DNA of 64,000 bases from positions 1 through 64,000 of the forward strand of contig NZ_BEWB01000005.1 in assembly GCF_003112555.1 (NCBI RefSeq), in the 5' to 3' direction. Numbering within the stretch: position 1 is the first letter of the stretch; each line of letters opens with the position of its first letter. A program made the translations under genes and the position numbers. A model generated the notes under the pieces. The model saw nothing but the letters and a program-made list of their open reading frames with translations. It was not told the origin of the DNA and did not search any database. Positions 45,519-53,865 of this stretch are shown here, one piece after another. This DNA comes from Streptomyces coelicoflavus (GTDB taxonomy: Bacteria > Actinomycetota > Actinomycetes > Streptomycetales > Streptomycetaceae).

Positions 45519-46424
45519 GTGAAGGTCGGCTGCATCGGACTCGGCGACATCGCGCAGAAGGCCTACCTGCCGGTGCTCGCCGCCCTCCCCGGGATCGAAC
45601 TGCACCTCCAGACCCGTACCCCCGCCACCCTCACCCGCGTCGCCGACAAGCTGCGCATCCCGCCGGCGCAGCGCCACGCCGACCTCGACGCGCTCCTCGC
45701 CCAGGGCCTGGACGCCGCCTTCGTGCACGCGCCGACGGCCGCCCACCCCGAGATCGTGACCCGGCTGCTCGACGCCGGTGTCCCCACCTACGTCGACAAG
45801 CCCCTCGCCTACGAACTCGCCGACTCCGAGCGCCTGGTGGCCCTCGCCGAGGACCGCGGCACCAGCCTCGCCGTCGGCTTCAACCGGCGCCACGCCCCCG
45901 GGTACGCGCAGTGCGCCGAGCACCCGCGCGAGCTGATCCTCATGCAGAAGAACCGCACCGGACTGCCCGAGGACCCGCGCACGATGATCCTCGACGACTT
46001 CATCCACGTCGTCGACACGCTGAGGTTCCTGGTGCCCGGACCGGTCGACGACGTGACCGTGCGCGCCCGCGCGGAGGACGGCCTGCTCCACCACGTCGTG
46101 CTCCAGCTCGCCGGGGACGGCTTCACCGCGCTCGGTGTGATGAACCGGCTCAGCGGCTCGGCCGAGGAGATCCTGGAGGTCTCGGGCCAGGACACCAAGC
46201 GCCAGGTGGTCAACCTCGCCGAGGTGATCGACCACAAGGGCCAGCCGACCGTGCGGCGGCGCGGCGACTGGGTCCCCGTGGCCCGGCAGCGCGGCATCGA
46301 GCAGGCGGTGCTCGCCTTCCTCGACGCCGTGCGCTCGGGCGAGGTGCTCAGTGCCCGGGACGCGCTGGAGACCCATGAGCTGTGCGAGCGGGTGGTCCGG
46401 GCCGTGCTGGACGGCCCCGCCTGA
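45519..46424 (+). CDS. Gfo/Idh/MocA family oxidoreductase
   Basis: A 301-aa NAD(P)-dependent dehydrogenase. It has an N-terminal Rossmann part (VGCIGLGDIAQKAYLPVL) with VDKPLA, the lysine of the usual EKP motif, and a C-terminal alpha/beta domain with DDFIHVVDTLRFL. GTG 45519 has AGAGGAG 8 nt upstream. It follows the FAD monooxygenase closely, so they are probably co-expressed. Its end overlaps lnt on the opposite strand by 77 nt. Confidence 0.9.
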   Translation: MKVGCIGLGDIAQKAYLPVLAALPGIELHLQTRTPATLTRVADKLRIPPAQRHADLDALLAQGLDAAFVHAPTAAHPEIVTRLLDAGVPTYVDKPLAYELADSERLVALAEDRGTSLAVGFNRRHAPGYAQCAEHPRELILMQKNRTGLPEDPRTMILDDFIHVVDTLRFLVPGPVDDVTVRARAEDGLLHHVVLQLAGDGFTALGVMNRLSGSAEEILEVSGQDTKRQVVNLAEVIDHKGQPTVRRRGDWVPVARQRGIEQAVLAFLDAVRSGEVLSARDALETHELCERVVRAVLDGPA

Positions 46425-47922
46425 GCCGCACGACGCGCACACCCTCGGCGGCGCCCCAGGCCGCGAGCGTCACCAGCGCCCCGTACACCGTCCAGTCGCC
46501 GTAGCGGACGTACGGAGTGGTGCCGTGGGTGACGGGGACCTCGTACACCCGTGACGTGCTCGCGCCGGTGCCGAGCCAGGAGCCGATCCGGGCGCCGTTC
46601 GCGTCGTAGACGGCCGAGACGCCGGTCAGCGTCGCGTGCACCATCGGCCGGCCGGTCTCGGCGGCGCGCAGCGCGGCGAGCGAGGCGTGCTGCTCGGGTG
46701 CCCAGGTGTGCTGGAAGGTCGAGGTCGAGGACTGGGCGACCAGCACCTCGGCACCGTCGGCGGCGAGGCTGCGGCTCATGTCGGGGAACGCGCTCTCGAA
46801 GCAGACCATCGGCCCGATCCGCAGGCCGTCGCCGACGTCCATCACCACCTGCTCGGTGCCCCGCCTGCGGTCCTCGCCCGCCGCCTTGCCCACGGAGGTC
46901 GCCCAGCCGAGCAGCGAGCGGAACGGCACGTACTCGCCGAAGGGCACGAGTCGCATCTTGTCGTACCGGTCGCCGGTCGGGCCCTCGGGGCCGACGAGCA
47001 CCGAGCTCTTGTAGATGCCGGGTTTGTCGGAGCGCCGCGCGTCCACGTTGACCAGGATGTCCGCGCCGGTCTCCCGGGACAGCGCGGCCAGCCGCCCGGC
47101 GAGGTCCGGCCGGTCGTCCAGGTCGAAGCCGACGCTGCTCTCGCCCCAGACGATCAGGTCGAGGTCCCGGTCCGCGAGCCGCCGGGTGAGCTGCTCCTCG
47201 CGGTCGAACCGCCGGTCGGCGCTGTCCGCCCCGGCGACGACGCCCGGCTGCACCACGGCGATCGCGGCCCGCTCGTCGGTGTCGGGGCGCGGCGACCAGA
47301 CCCAGGCCGCCGAGGTGGCCGCGGCCGTCGCGACCAGCCCGGCCAGGGCCGGCACCCTCGCCCGGCGCACGGCGACGAGGACGGCGAGGGCGACGTTGAC
47401 GGCGACCACCAGGAAGCTGAGCAGCCACACGCCGCCCACCGAGGCGAGCCGCAGCGCCGGGGCCACCTGCCACTGACTGGCGCCGAGCATCCCCCAGGGG
47501 CCGCCGAGCCCCTGGAAGGAGCGGACCAGTTCCGCGAGCAGCCAGCCCGACGGCAGTACCACGAGGGCCGCCCAGGCCCGGCCGGCGGACGGCGCCCCGC
47601 CCAGCGTCCGGCGCACCAGCCAGCCCCACGGGACCCACAGCGCGCCGAGCAGCGCGGCGATGACGAACGTGAACACGTGCAGGTTGGGCAGCAGCCAGTG
47701 GTGCATGGCCAGGACGAAGCCGAACCCGCCGCACCATCCGTCGTACGCCGCACGCCTGCCGCCCGGCGCGGTACGCGTCAGCAGGATCCAGGGGACCAGC
47801 GCGAACCAGGCCCACCACCACAGGGCGGGGCCCGGAAAGGCGAGCACGGGCAGGGCCCCGGCGAGCACGGCGAGGGCCGAACGCCGCCACGGAGAGGCGA
47901 GCCAGTGGTCGAGCTGCTTCAT
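46348..47922 (-). CDS. lnt: Apolipoprotein N-acyltransferase
   Basis: A 524-aa membrane enzyme that N-acylates the lipid-modified cysteine of lipoproteins. About six N-terminal helices lead to an extracellular nitrilase domain (about 220-480). The catalytic triad is E261 in WGESS, K322 in DKMRLVPFGEY and C374 in MVCFES. The C-terminal helix is followed by an Arg/Pro/Gly tail (about 500-524). It would complete maturation of lipoproteins such as the Rieske and family 5 proteins in this window. ATG 47922 is preceded by GGAGG. Confidence 0.93.
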   Translation of the reverse strand: MKQLDHWLASPWRRSALAVLAGALPVLAFPGPALWWWAWFALVPWILLTRTAPGGRRAAYDGWCGGFGFVLAMHHWLLPNLHVFTFVIAALLGALWVPWGWLVRRTLGGAPSAGRAWAALVVLPSGWLLAELVRSFQGLGGPWGMLGASQWQVAPALRLASVGGVWLLSFLVVAVNVALAVLVAVRRARVPALAGLVATAAATSAAWVWSPRPDTDERAAIAVVQPGVVAGADSADRRFDREEQLTRRLADRDLDLIVWGESSVGFDLDDRPDLAGRLAALSRETGADILVNVDARRSDKPGIYKSSVLVGPEGPTGDRYDKMRLVPFGEYVPFRSLLGWATSVGKAAGEDRRRGTEQVVMDVGDGLRIGPMVCFESAFPDMSRSLAADGAEVLVAQSSTSTFQHTWAPEQHASLAALRAAETGRPMVHATLTGVSAVYDANGARIGSWLGTGASTSRVYEVPVTHGTTPYVRYGDWTVYGALVTLAAWGAAEGVRVVRLRRGRPARPGPPARTAHGSPARPGH

Positions 47923-48033
47923 GGGCGCCTCCTTACCGATGCTGCCTACCCGATCATCCGCACACCGTGCGCCCGCGACGACGGCGAATTCAGTTGATCA
48001 CACCGGGGCCTGTCCGGCGCGTGACTCCTTCCC

Positions 48034-48053
48034 TAAGATGATCGATGATCGAT
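48034..48053. promoter_or_regulatory. Putative -10 box and ATCGAT repeat upstream of the SDR
   Basis: TAAGAT (48034-48039) is a plausible -10 box, overlapped by GATGATCGATGATCGATCG (48037-48055). Within this, ATCGAT-G-ATCGAT (48041-48053) is a pair of self-palindromic hexamers. The start site would lie inside the repeat, the usual place for a repressor. Confidence 0.5.
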
Positions 48054-48084
48054 CGAAGGCTTTGGGTCAGACCTGGAGGCATCA

Positions 48085-48825
48085 ATGACGCGACCCATCA
48101 CCGTGGTCACCGGCGGCAGCCGGGGGATCGGCGCCGCGACCTGTCTGCGCCTCGCGGCCGACGGGCACGACGTGGTCGTCGGCTACGCGCGCGACTCGGC
48201 GGCCGCGGAGTCGGTCGTGGCAGGGGTGCGCGAGGCGGGCGGCCGCGGAGTCGCGGTGCGGGCGGACACGTCCGTCGAGGCCGACGTCGAGCGCCTCTTC
48301 GAGACGGCGGAACAGCGGCTGGGCGCCGTGACGGGGCTGGTGAACAACGCGGCCGTGACCGGCCCGCTGGGACGGCTCGCCGACAGCGACACCGCGGACC
48401 TGCGCCGGGTCCTCGACGTCAACCTGCTGGGCGTGCTGCTGTGCGCCCGGCGGGCCGCACGGCTGATGACACCGCGGGGCAGCGGGGCGATCGTCAACGT
48501 GTCGTCGGGCGCCGCGACCCTCGGCAGCCCGGGGGAGTACGTGCACTACGCGGCGAGCAAGGCGGGCGTCGACGCACTGACGCTGGGCCTGGCCAAGGAG
48601 CTGGGCCCGGACGGGATCCGGGTCAACGCCGTCGCGCCCGGGGTGATCGACACCGAGATGCACGCGGCGGCGGGCGATGCCGGCCGGGCGACGCGGATGG
48701 GGGCGGCCGTGCCCATGGGGCGCGCCGGCCGGGCGGAGGAGATCGCCGCCGCGATCGCCTGGCTGCTGTCGCCCGACGCGTCGTACACGACGGGGACGGT
48801 GCTCCGGGTGGCGGGCGGGCGCTGA
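48085..48825 (+). CDS. SDR family NAD(P)-dependent oxidoreductase
   Basis: A 246-aa dehydrogenase with TGGSRGIGAAT, NNAAVTGPLG, the catalytic Y155 and K159 in YAASKAG, and the PGVIDTEMHA loop. It ends with TGTVLRVAGGR. ATG 48085 has GGAGG 6 nt upstream. Its substrate is unknown. It is the only gene of its transcription unit, preceded by the ATCGAT repeat, and divergent from lnt. Confidence 0.9.
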   Translation: MTRPITVVTGGSRGIGAATCLRLAADGHDVVVGYARDSAAAESVVAGVREAGGRGVAVRADTSVEADVERLFETAEQRLGAVTGLVNNAAVTGPLGRLADSDTADLRRVLDVNLLGVLLCARRAARLMTPRGSGAIVNVSSGAATLGSPGEYVHYAASKAGVDALTLGLAKELGPDGIRVNAVAPGVIDTEMHAAAGDAGRATRMGAAVPMGRAGRAEEIAAAIAWLLSPDASYTTGTVLRVAGGR

Positions 48826-48958
48826 CCGGGGCCCGCGGCCGGGGCCGCTTCCGCAACGGGGACGGCCCCCGGCACCGGTCCGCTCGACACCGGTCCCTCG
48901 GCCACGGTGTCCCGGCTCGCGCCTCGGCCGCGGCCGTCCCGGCCCGGGTCGTCCCGGC

Positions 48959-49138
48959 TCAGGCCGCCTCGATGACCTGGCCCCGGATCGCGGTCGCCCA
49001 CTCGACCACCAGCAACTCGTACTCCACGCGCTCCTGCGCGGACAGGGTCCCGCCCGCGCGCCGCCACAGCGCACGGATCTGATCGTTCAGTTCCGCGGCG
49101 GACCGCACGGAACCAGGGGTCACGTAATCGGGGGACAT
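48959..49138 (-). CDS. Small hypothetical protein, likely Streptomyces-conserved
   Basis: A 59-aa acidic/basic helical protein (MSPDYVTPGSVRSAAELN at the start, AQERVEYELLVVEWATAIRG in the middle). A -10 box TAGGCT (49146-49151, minus strand) lies 7 nt before ATG 49138, so it is leaderless. The strong codon bias and promoter support a real gene. Family unrecognised. Confidence 0.65.
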   Translation of the reverse strand: MSPDYVTPGSVRSAAELNDQIRALWRRAGGTLSAQERVEYELLVVEWATAIRGQVIEAA

Positions 49139-49201
49139 GCGGACAAGCCTAGGGGCAAGCACTGACGCTGCGCTACCGGACGGCTACACAAGCGGCTGCG
49201 G

Positions 49202-50077
49202 TCAGCCGGCGGACTCCGCGGCGTGCGGGCTGAGGGCACCCGTCGCCACCAGGGCGATGATGACCATGCCGAGTGCGATGCGGTACCAGACGAACGGCAT
49301 GAAGCTCTTGGTGGAGATGAACTTCATGAACCACGCGATGACCACGTACCCGGTGGCGAAGGCGATGACCGTCGCGAAGAGCGTCGGCCCCCAGGAGACG
49401 TGGTCGCTCTCCATCGCGTCCTTCAGCTCGAACACGCCGGAGGCGAGCACCGCGGGGATCGCGAGCAGGAACGAGTACCGGGCGGCCGCCTCGCGCCGGT
49501 AGCCCATGAAGAGGCCGCCGCTGATGGTCGCGCCGGAGCGGGAGACACCGGGGATCAGGGCCGCCGCCTGGCACAGGCCGTAGATCAGGCCGTCCCGCAC
49601 GCCCAGGTTCTCCAGCTCCTTGCGCTGCTGCGGCGCGCGGTGCCGGCCGCCCTTCTCGTCCCGGGCGGCCATCCGGTCGGCGATGCCGATGACCACACCG
49701 ACGACGATCAGCATCGTCGCGGTGATCCGCAGGTCGCGGAAGGGGCCCTCGATCTGGTCCTTCAGGGTCAGGCCGAGCACGCCGATCGGGATCGAGCCGA
49801 CGATCACCAGCCAGCCCATGCGCGCGTCGGGGTCGTGGCGCATCGACTTGTCGGTGAGCGAGCGCGTCCAGGCCGAGATGATCCGCCCGATGTCCTTGCG
49901 GAAGTAGATGAGGACCGCGGCCTCGGTGCCGATCTGCGTGATCGCCGTGAAGGCCGCGCCCGGGTCGTGCCAGCCGGAGAACGCCGCGGTCAGCCGCAGG
50001 TGCGCACTGGAGGACACGGGAAGGAACTCGGTCAGTCCCTGGACGAGTCCGAGGACGAGGGATTCAAACCAAGACAT
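49202..50077 (-). CDS. uppP: Undecaprenyl-diphosphatase (BacA type)
   Basis: A 291-aa membrane phosphatase that recycles undecaprenyl diphosphate for wall synthesis and can confer bacitracin resistance. It has the glutamate motif Q13-x3-E17 in QGLTEFLPVSSSAH and the PGVSRSG motif at 176-182. About eight membrane segments are present. ATG 50077 starts the usual MSWFESLVLGLVQG. A G10 run lies between this gene and the HxlR gene on its 5' side. Confidence 0.96.
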   Translation of the reverse strand: MSWFESLVLGLVQGLTEFLPVSSSAHLRLTAAFSGWHDPGAAFTAITQIGTEAAVLIYFRKDIGRIISAWTRSLTDKSMRHDPDARMGWLVIVGSIPIGVLGLTLKDQIEGPFRDLRITATMLIVVGVVIGIADRMAARDEKGGRHRAPQQRKELENLGVRDGLIYGLCQAAALIPGVSRSGATISGGLFMGYRREAAARYSFLLAIPAVLASGVFELKDAMESDHVSWGPTLFATVIAFATGYVVIAWFMKFISTKSFMPFVWYRIALGMVIIALVATGALSPHAAESAG

Positions 50078-50212
50078 GGAGTTGCGTCAGTCCAAGCGGC
50101 GATCGGGGAACGGCGAGAAACGGTCGGCGGACACGCCGAACCGTCGCGTGCGGTGATCGGGACCTGGCGTGCCGAGGGGCAGCGTAGCGCCCCAAAATGA
50201 ACCCCGGACGAC

Positions 50213-50222
50213 GGGGGGGGGG
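50213..50222. repeat. G10 homopolymer run
   Basis: Ten consecutive G lie between the uppP start and the HxlR gene's 3' end. Such runs are prone to slippage and sequencing error. It is outside any gene that I can call. Confidence 0.9.
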
Positions 50223-50231
50223 AGCGGGTGC

Positions 50232-50705
50232 CTACGCCACCGCCGGGCCCGTCACCGTCCAGCCGGGGACCTGTGGACGGGCGGTCAGGTCCTCGTGGCG
50301 GACGGCGTCGCCGCAGGCCGGGCAGGTGACCTGGGGGACCAGTTCGTGGCCGCAGACGTGCTCGATCACCATGGGGCGGTCGCCGTCCGCGCGCAGGTGG
50401 CGGTCGCCCCACGCCATGAGCGTCATGAGCACGGGCTCCAGCTCGAGACCCGCGGGGGTCGGCCGGTACTCGAAGCGCCGCGGACGCTCGCTGTACGGCT
50501 CCTTGGCCACGATCCCCGCGTCGACGAGCCGCCGCAGCCGGGTGGCGAGGACGTCGCGCGGGGCGCCGGTGTTGCGCACCAGCTGATCGAAGCGGCCGTT
50601 GCCCAGGCAGACCTCGCGCAGGACGAGCAGGGAGTACTTCTCGCCGACGAGCGCCAGGGTGTCGGCGATCGAGCAGGGACGCGGGTTCTTGGGAGCGGCG
50701 GCCAT
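50232..50705 (-). CDS. HxlR family transcriptional regulator
   Basis: A 157-aa winged-helix regulator of the HxlR/DUF24 type (about 12-105: CSIADTLALVGEKYSLLVLREV, NTGAPRDVLATRLRRLVDAGIV). The N-terminal Cys (about residue 11) could be a redox sensor as in other family members. CxxC in VTCPACGD near the end is a second possible site. ATG 50705 is divergent from a thiolase gene with 128 nt between starts and an inverted repeat in the spacer. It is the likely repressor of the thiolase. Confidence 0.9.
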   Translation of the reverse strand: MAAAPKNPRPCSIADTLALVGEKYSLLVLREVCLGNGRFDQLVRNTGAPRDVLATRLRRLVDAGIVAKEPYSERPRRFEYRPTPAGLELEPVLMTLMAWGDRHLRADGDRPMVIEHVCGHELVPQVTCPACGDAVRHEDLTARPQVPGWTVTGPAVA

Positions 50706-50738
50706 GGCGGCCAGTCTAGGCGAGGAACGGGAGAGGGT

Positions 50739-50787
50739 TTGAAATTCCAACTCGCTCGGCTATGGTGAGTCCAGATTTCCTACTCAC
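50739..50787 (+). promoter_or_regulatory. Promoter of the thiolase gene with overlapping inverted repeat
   Basis: TTGAAA (50739-50744) and TATGGT (50761-50766) are 16 nt apart. GTGAGT (50765-50770) and ACTCAC (50782-50787) form an inverted repeat with an 11-nt spacer that begins inside the -10 box and covers the start site. This geometry fits a repressor site for the divergent HxlR protein. Confidence 0.7.
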
Positions 50788-50833
50788 TGGTAGTTCCGCA
50801 CCGGCAGTTCGCCGACCACCGGAGGTCCGCACC

Positions 50834-52003
50834 ATGCGTGACGCAGTCGTCGTGGAAGCCGTACGCACTCCCATGGGCAGGGGCAAACCGAACGGCGCCC
50901 TCGCCCACGTCCATCCCGTGGAGCTCCTCGCGCACACGCTGCGCGCCCTCGTCGAGCGGTCCGGGGTCGACCCGGCACTGATCGACGACGTCATCGGCGG
51001 CACCGTGGACCAGGTGGGCGAGCAGGCCATGAACACCACCCGCTACGCGCTGCTGTCGGCGGGCTTCCCCGAGTCCGTCCCCGCGACCACCGTGGACCGT
51101 CAGTGCGGCTCCTCCCAGCAGGCCGTCCACTTCGCCGCCCAGGGCGTCATGGCCGGCGCGTACGACCTCGTCGTCGCCTGCGGGGTCGAGTCCATGAGCC
51201 GCGTGCCGATGTGGTCGAACGTGCCGCCCGGCACCGACCCCTTCGGCCCCGGCGTCGCCGCCCGCTACCCGGAGGGGCTCGTTCCGCAGGGCATCGGTGC
51301 CGAACTGATCGCCGCCAAGTGGTCGCTCACGCGGGAACGCATGGACGCCTTCGCCGTCGCCTCCCACCGGAAGGCCGCCACCGCCTGGGACGCCGGCCGC
51401 TTCGACGCCGAGATCGCGCCCCTGGACGGTGTGTCGCGCGACGAGTGCGTCCGCCCGGACAGCAGTGTCGAGGTCCTCGCCGGTCTGAGGTCCGCCTACC
51501 ACGACCCGGCCTTCGCCGAACGGTTCCCGCAGATCGAGTGGAACGTCACCGCGGGCAACGCGAGCCCGGTCAACGACGGCGCCTCGGCCGTCCTCATCAC
51601 CTCGGGCGAGACGGCGGCCCGGCTCGGCCTGCGGCCGCTCGCCCGGCTGCACAGCTTCGCCGTGACCGGCTCCGACCCCCTGCTCATGCTCACCGGCGTC
51701 GTCCCGGCCACCGAGAAGGTGCTCCGCAGGGCGTCACTGTCGCTCGGCGACATCGACCTCTTCGAGGTCAACGAGGCGTTCGCGAGCGTCGTACTGGCCT
51801 GGCAGCAGGAGACCGGTGCCGACCTGGACAAGGTCAACGTGCACGGCGGCGCCATCGCGCTCGGTCATCCCCTCGGCGCCAGCGGCACCCGCCTGACCAC
51901 CACCCTCGTCCACGCCCTGCGCGAACGCGGAGCCCGTTACGGCCTTCAGACGATGTGCGAGGCGGGCGGTCTCGCCAACGCCATGATCCTGGAAGTGGTG
52001 TAA
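50834..52003 (+). CDS. Acetyl-CoA acyltransferase (thiolase)
   Basis: A 389-aa thiolase of the FadA or AtoB type. It has nucleophile C91 in DRQCGSSQQ, H345 in GHPLGASGTRL and C375 in MCEAGG, so all three catalytic residues are present. It could cleave 3-ketoacyl-CoA or condense acetyl-CoA. ATG 50834 has GGAGG 8 nt upstream and a promoter at 50739-50766. Control by the divergent HxlR protein is likely. Confidence 0.95.
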   Translation: MRDAVVVEAVRTPMGRGKPNGALAHVHPVELLAHTLRALVERSGVDPALIDDVIGGTVDQVGEQAMNTTRYALLSAGFPESVPATTVDRQCGSSQQAVHFAAQGVMAGAYDLVVACGVESMSRVPMWSNVPPGTDPFGPGVAARYPEGLVPQGIGAELIAAKWSLTRERMDAFAVASHRKAATAWDAGRFDAEIAPLDGVSRDECVRPDSSVEVLAGLRSAYHDPAFAERFPQIEWNVTAGNASPVNDGASAVLITSGETAARLGLRPLARLHSFAVTGSDPLLMLTGVVPATEKVLRRASLSLGDIDLFEVNEAFASVVLAWQQETGADLDKVNVHGGAIALGHPLGASGTRLTTTLVHALRERGARYGLQTMCEAGGLANAMILEVV

Positions 52004-52032
52004 CGCCCCGTCAGTGCCCGATCGGCGCCGGC

Positions 52033-52812
52033 TCAGTGCCCGCGCAGCCGGTGCCGCTTGCGCCAGGCCACCACCGCACCCGCGAGCCCCGGCAGGGCGA
52101 TGCAGGCCAGCGCGATGAGGAAGGCCGGCGAGGTGGGCGTCGAGGCGCGGGCGCCGGCGACGACGTAGGCGGCGGTGTTGGGGATCGAACCGAGCCCCGT
52201 CGCCAGCAGGAAGGGCAGCAGGCCCATGCGGGAGACGGCGGCGCAGTAGTTCGACGCCGCGAAGGGGACCCCCGGGAAGATCCGCATCGCCAGCATCGTC
52301 CGGAAGCCGTGCCGGCTCAGTTGCCCGTCCGCGGCCTTCAGCCACTTGCCCCGCAGCAGCGGACGCAGCGCCTCCTGGCCCAGCACGCGGCCCAGGCAGA
52401 AGGCGATCCCGGCGCCGAGCACCGTCCCGGCCAGCGCCGAGGCGAGGCCCAGCTGAGAGCCGAACAGCGCGCCGGCCGCCAGGTTGAGCAGCGGACGCGG
52501 CACGAACGCGACGGTGCACAGCCCGTACGCCACGGCGTAGGCGAGGGCAGCCGCGGCCCCGCCGAGCTGCGGCGGCCAGCCGTTGGTCAGCAACTCCTGC
52601 GGCTGGAACAGCAACACCGCCGTCGCGGCCGCGGCCAGCAGGGCGACGAGCAGGGAGAGACGCGACCACGGGGACAGCAGCACTCTCGTCGCACGGGCGG
52701 TGAAACCGGACGGTGCGACCGGTCCGGCGGCGGTGGCGACGGCGAGTTCCGCGGTGGCGGTCCGGGGAGAGACCGTGGCGGTGCCCCCAGAGCGGGTGGT
52801 GGCATCGAGCAT
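52033..52812 (-). CDS. TVP38/TMEM64 family membrane protein
   Basis: A 259-aa membrane protein. An Ala/Thr-rich N-terminal tail (1-45) is followed by about five helices with the SNARE-associated domain (about 90-245: FVPRPLLNLAAGALFG, LAMRIFPGVPFAASNY). The family is linked to DedA proteins and lipid scrambling; the substrate is unknown. ATG 52812 faces the AlkD gene, 49 nt apart. It is convergent with the thiolase. Confidence 0.88.
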   Translation of the reverse strand: MLDATTRSGGTATVSPRTATAELAVATAAGPVAPSGFTARATRVLLSPWSRLSLLVALLAAAATAVLLFQPQELLTNGWPPQLGGAAAALAYAVAYGLCTVAFVPRPLLNLAAGALFGSQLGLASALAGTVLGAGIAFCLGRVLGQEALRPLLRGKWLKAADGQLSRHGFRTMLAMRIFPGVPFAASNYCAAVSRMGLLPFLLATGLGSIPNTAAYVVAGARASTPTSPAFLIALACIALPGLAGAVVAWRKRHRLRGH

Positions 52813-52861
52813 CCGGTGACACTAACCGACAAATGTGTGTGATCGCCGTATGCTGCGTCTC

Positions 52862-53584
52862 ATGAGCGTCACAGCCCGGCCGGTTCCGGACGCGCCGCGG
52901 AGCGCTCTCGCCGACACCGTACTGGAGCGGCTCACCGCCGAGTACCCCACCGCGGCCGACCCCGGGCGGGCCGTCGGACTGCGGGCGTACATGAAGGACG
53001 TGGCGCCGTTCCTGGGCATGACCTCGCCCGTTCGCCGCTCCCTTTCCCGGACCGTGCTGGCGGGAGTGCCCCGCCCCGACGAGCCGGACTGCACCGCGAT
53101 CGCACTGCGCTGCTGGCGGCTGCCCGAGCGCGAGTACCACTACTTCGCCGTCGACTACCTGCGCCGGTACGTGACGCACTGCTCGTCGGGGTTCCTGCCC
53201 GTGGTCCGGCATCTGCTCACCACCGTCCCCTGGTGGGACACCGTCGACCTGCTCGCCGCGCACGTCGTCGGGGGACTGGTCACCGCCGACCGCGGTCTCA
53301 CGGCCGACATGGACGCCTGGATCGAGGACGAGGACCTCTGGCTGGTGCGGACGGCGCTCCTCCACCAGCTGCGCTACAAGGAACGCACCGACACGGACCG
53401 CCTCTTCGGCTACTGCACGCGCCAGTCCGGCCACGGCGACTTCTTCGTCCGCAAGGCCGTCGGCTGGTGCCTGCGCGAGTACGCCAAGACGGACCCCGAC
53501 GCCGTCCGTGCCTTCGTGGCCGGGCACCGGACCCGGCTCGCACCGCTGTCCGTGCGGGAGGCGCTGCGGACCATCGGTCCGTAG
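52862..53584 (+). CDS. AlkD-like DNA alkylation repair protein
   Basis: A 240-aa HEAT-repeat glycosylase of the AlkC/AlkD type, which removes bulky alkylated purines from DNA. The VPWWDTVDLLAAHVVG segment holds the tryptophan and aspartate that contact the lesion, and AVGWCLREYAKTDP holds the second tryptophan and an arginine. ATG 52862 is preceded by TATGCT (52849-52854) with a 7-nt gap, so it is leaderless. It is a single-gene unit next to the TVP38 gene. Confidence 0.9.
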   Translation: MSVTARPVPDAPRSALADTVLERLTAEYPTAADPGRAVGLRAYMKDVAPFLGMTSPVRRSLSRTVLAGVPRPDEPDCTAIALRCWRLPEREYHYFAVDYLRRYVTHCSSGFLPVVRHLLTTVPWWDTVDLLAAHVVGGLVTADRGLTADMDAWIEDEDLWLVRTALLHQLRYKERTDTDRLFGYCTRQSGHGDFFVRKAVGWCLREYAKTDPDAVRAFVAGHRTRLAPLSVREALRTIGP

Positions 53585-53672
53585 TACGGAGTACCGGCAT
53601 GCCGTTTTCTCGAACTGCCGTTCCCTCAAAAACCATTCGACGTGCGACGAAGCGTCGGCGATGATCGGCGTC

Positions 53673-53774
53673 ATGTTCCGGTACGCCTTCCACCTCGCAG
53701 CATCCGCGGTCGCGGATGCCCCGAAGGCTGCCGTCGCCCACTTCACCGCCGCAGTCGACGGCGCCCGAAGCTGA
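53673..53774 (+). CDS. Candidate leader ORF upstream of tuf3
   Basis: A 33-codon ORF ([18 protein letters not shown] at the start, DGARS at the end) in the tuf3 leader. It could begin at ATG 53661 in the same frame. It contains a 9-bp hairpin, and its stop codon overlaps the left arm of the hairpin at 53773-53815. I saw no clear ribosome site or -10 box, so its translation is uncertain. Its placement resembles an attenuation leader. Confidence 0.35.
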   Translation: MFRYAFHLAASAVADAPKAAVAHFTAAVDGARS

Positions 53775-53815
53775 CCCTCCCCGGATCGTCCGGCGGACCC
53801 CGCAGGGGGAGGGTC
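53773..53815 (+). promoter_or_regulatory. Hairpin in the tuf3 leader
   Basis: A 10-bp perfect stem GACCCTCCCC/GGGGAGGGTC (53773-53782 with 53806-53815) encloses a 23-nt loop that can form a smaller CCGG/CCGG pairing. It is 50 nt upstream of the EF-Tu start. Confidence 0.6.
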
Positions 53816-53865
53816 GGCCGGCCCCAGGGGTCCCCACCACCGCCACGAGGCTTCGAGGTACCGCC

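Noticed and set aside
53700..53719. 9-bp hairpin inside the tuf3 leader ORF considered as a separate terminator
   Set aside because: The loop is only 2 nt and there is no T tract, so it is noted only within the leader ORF entry.
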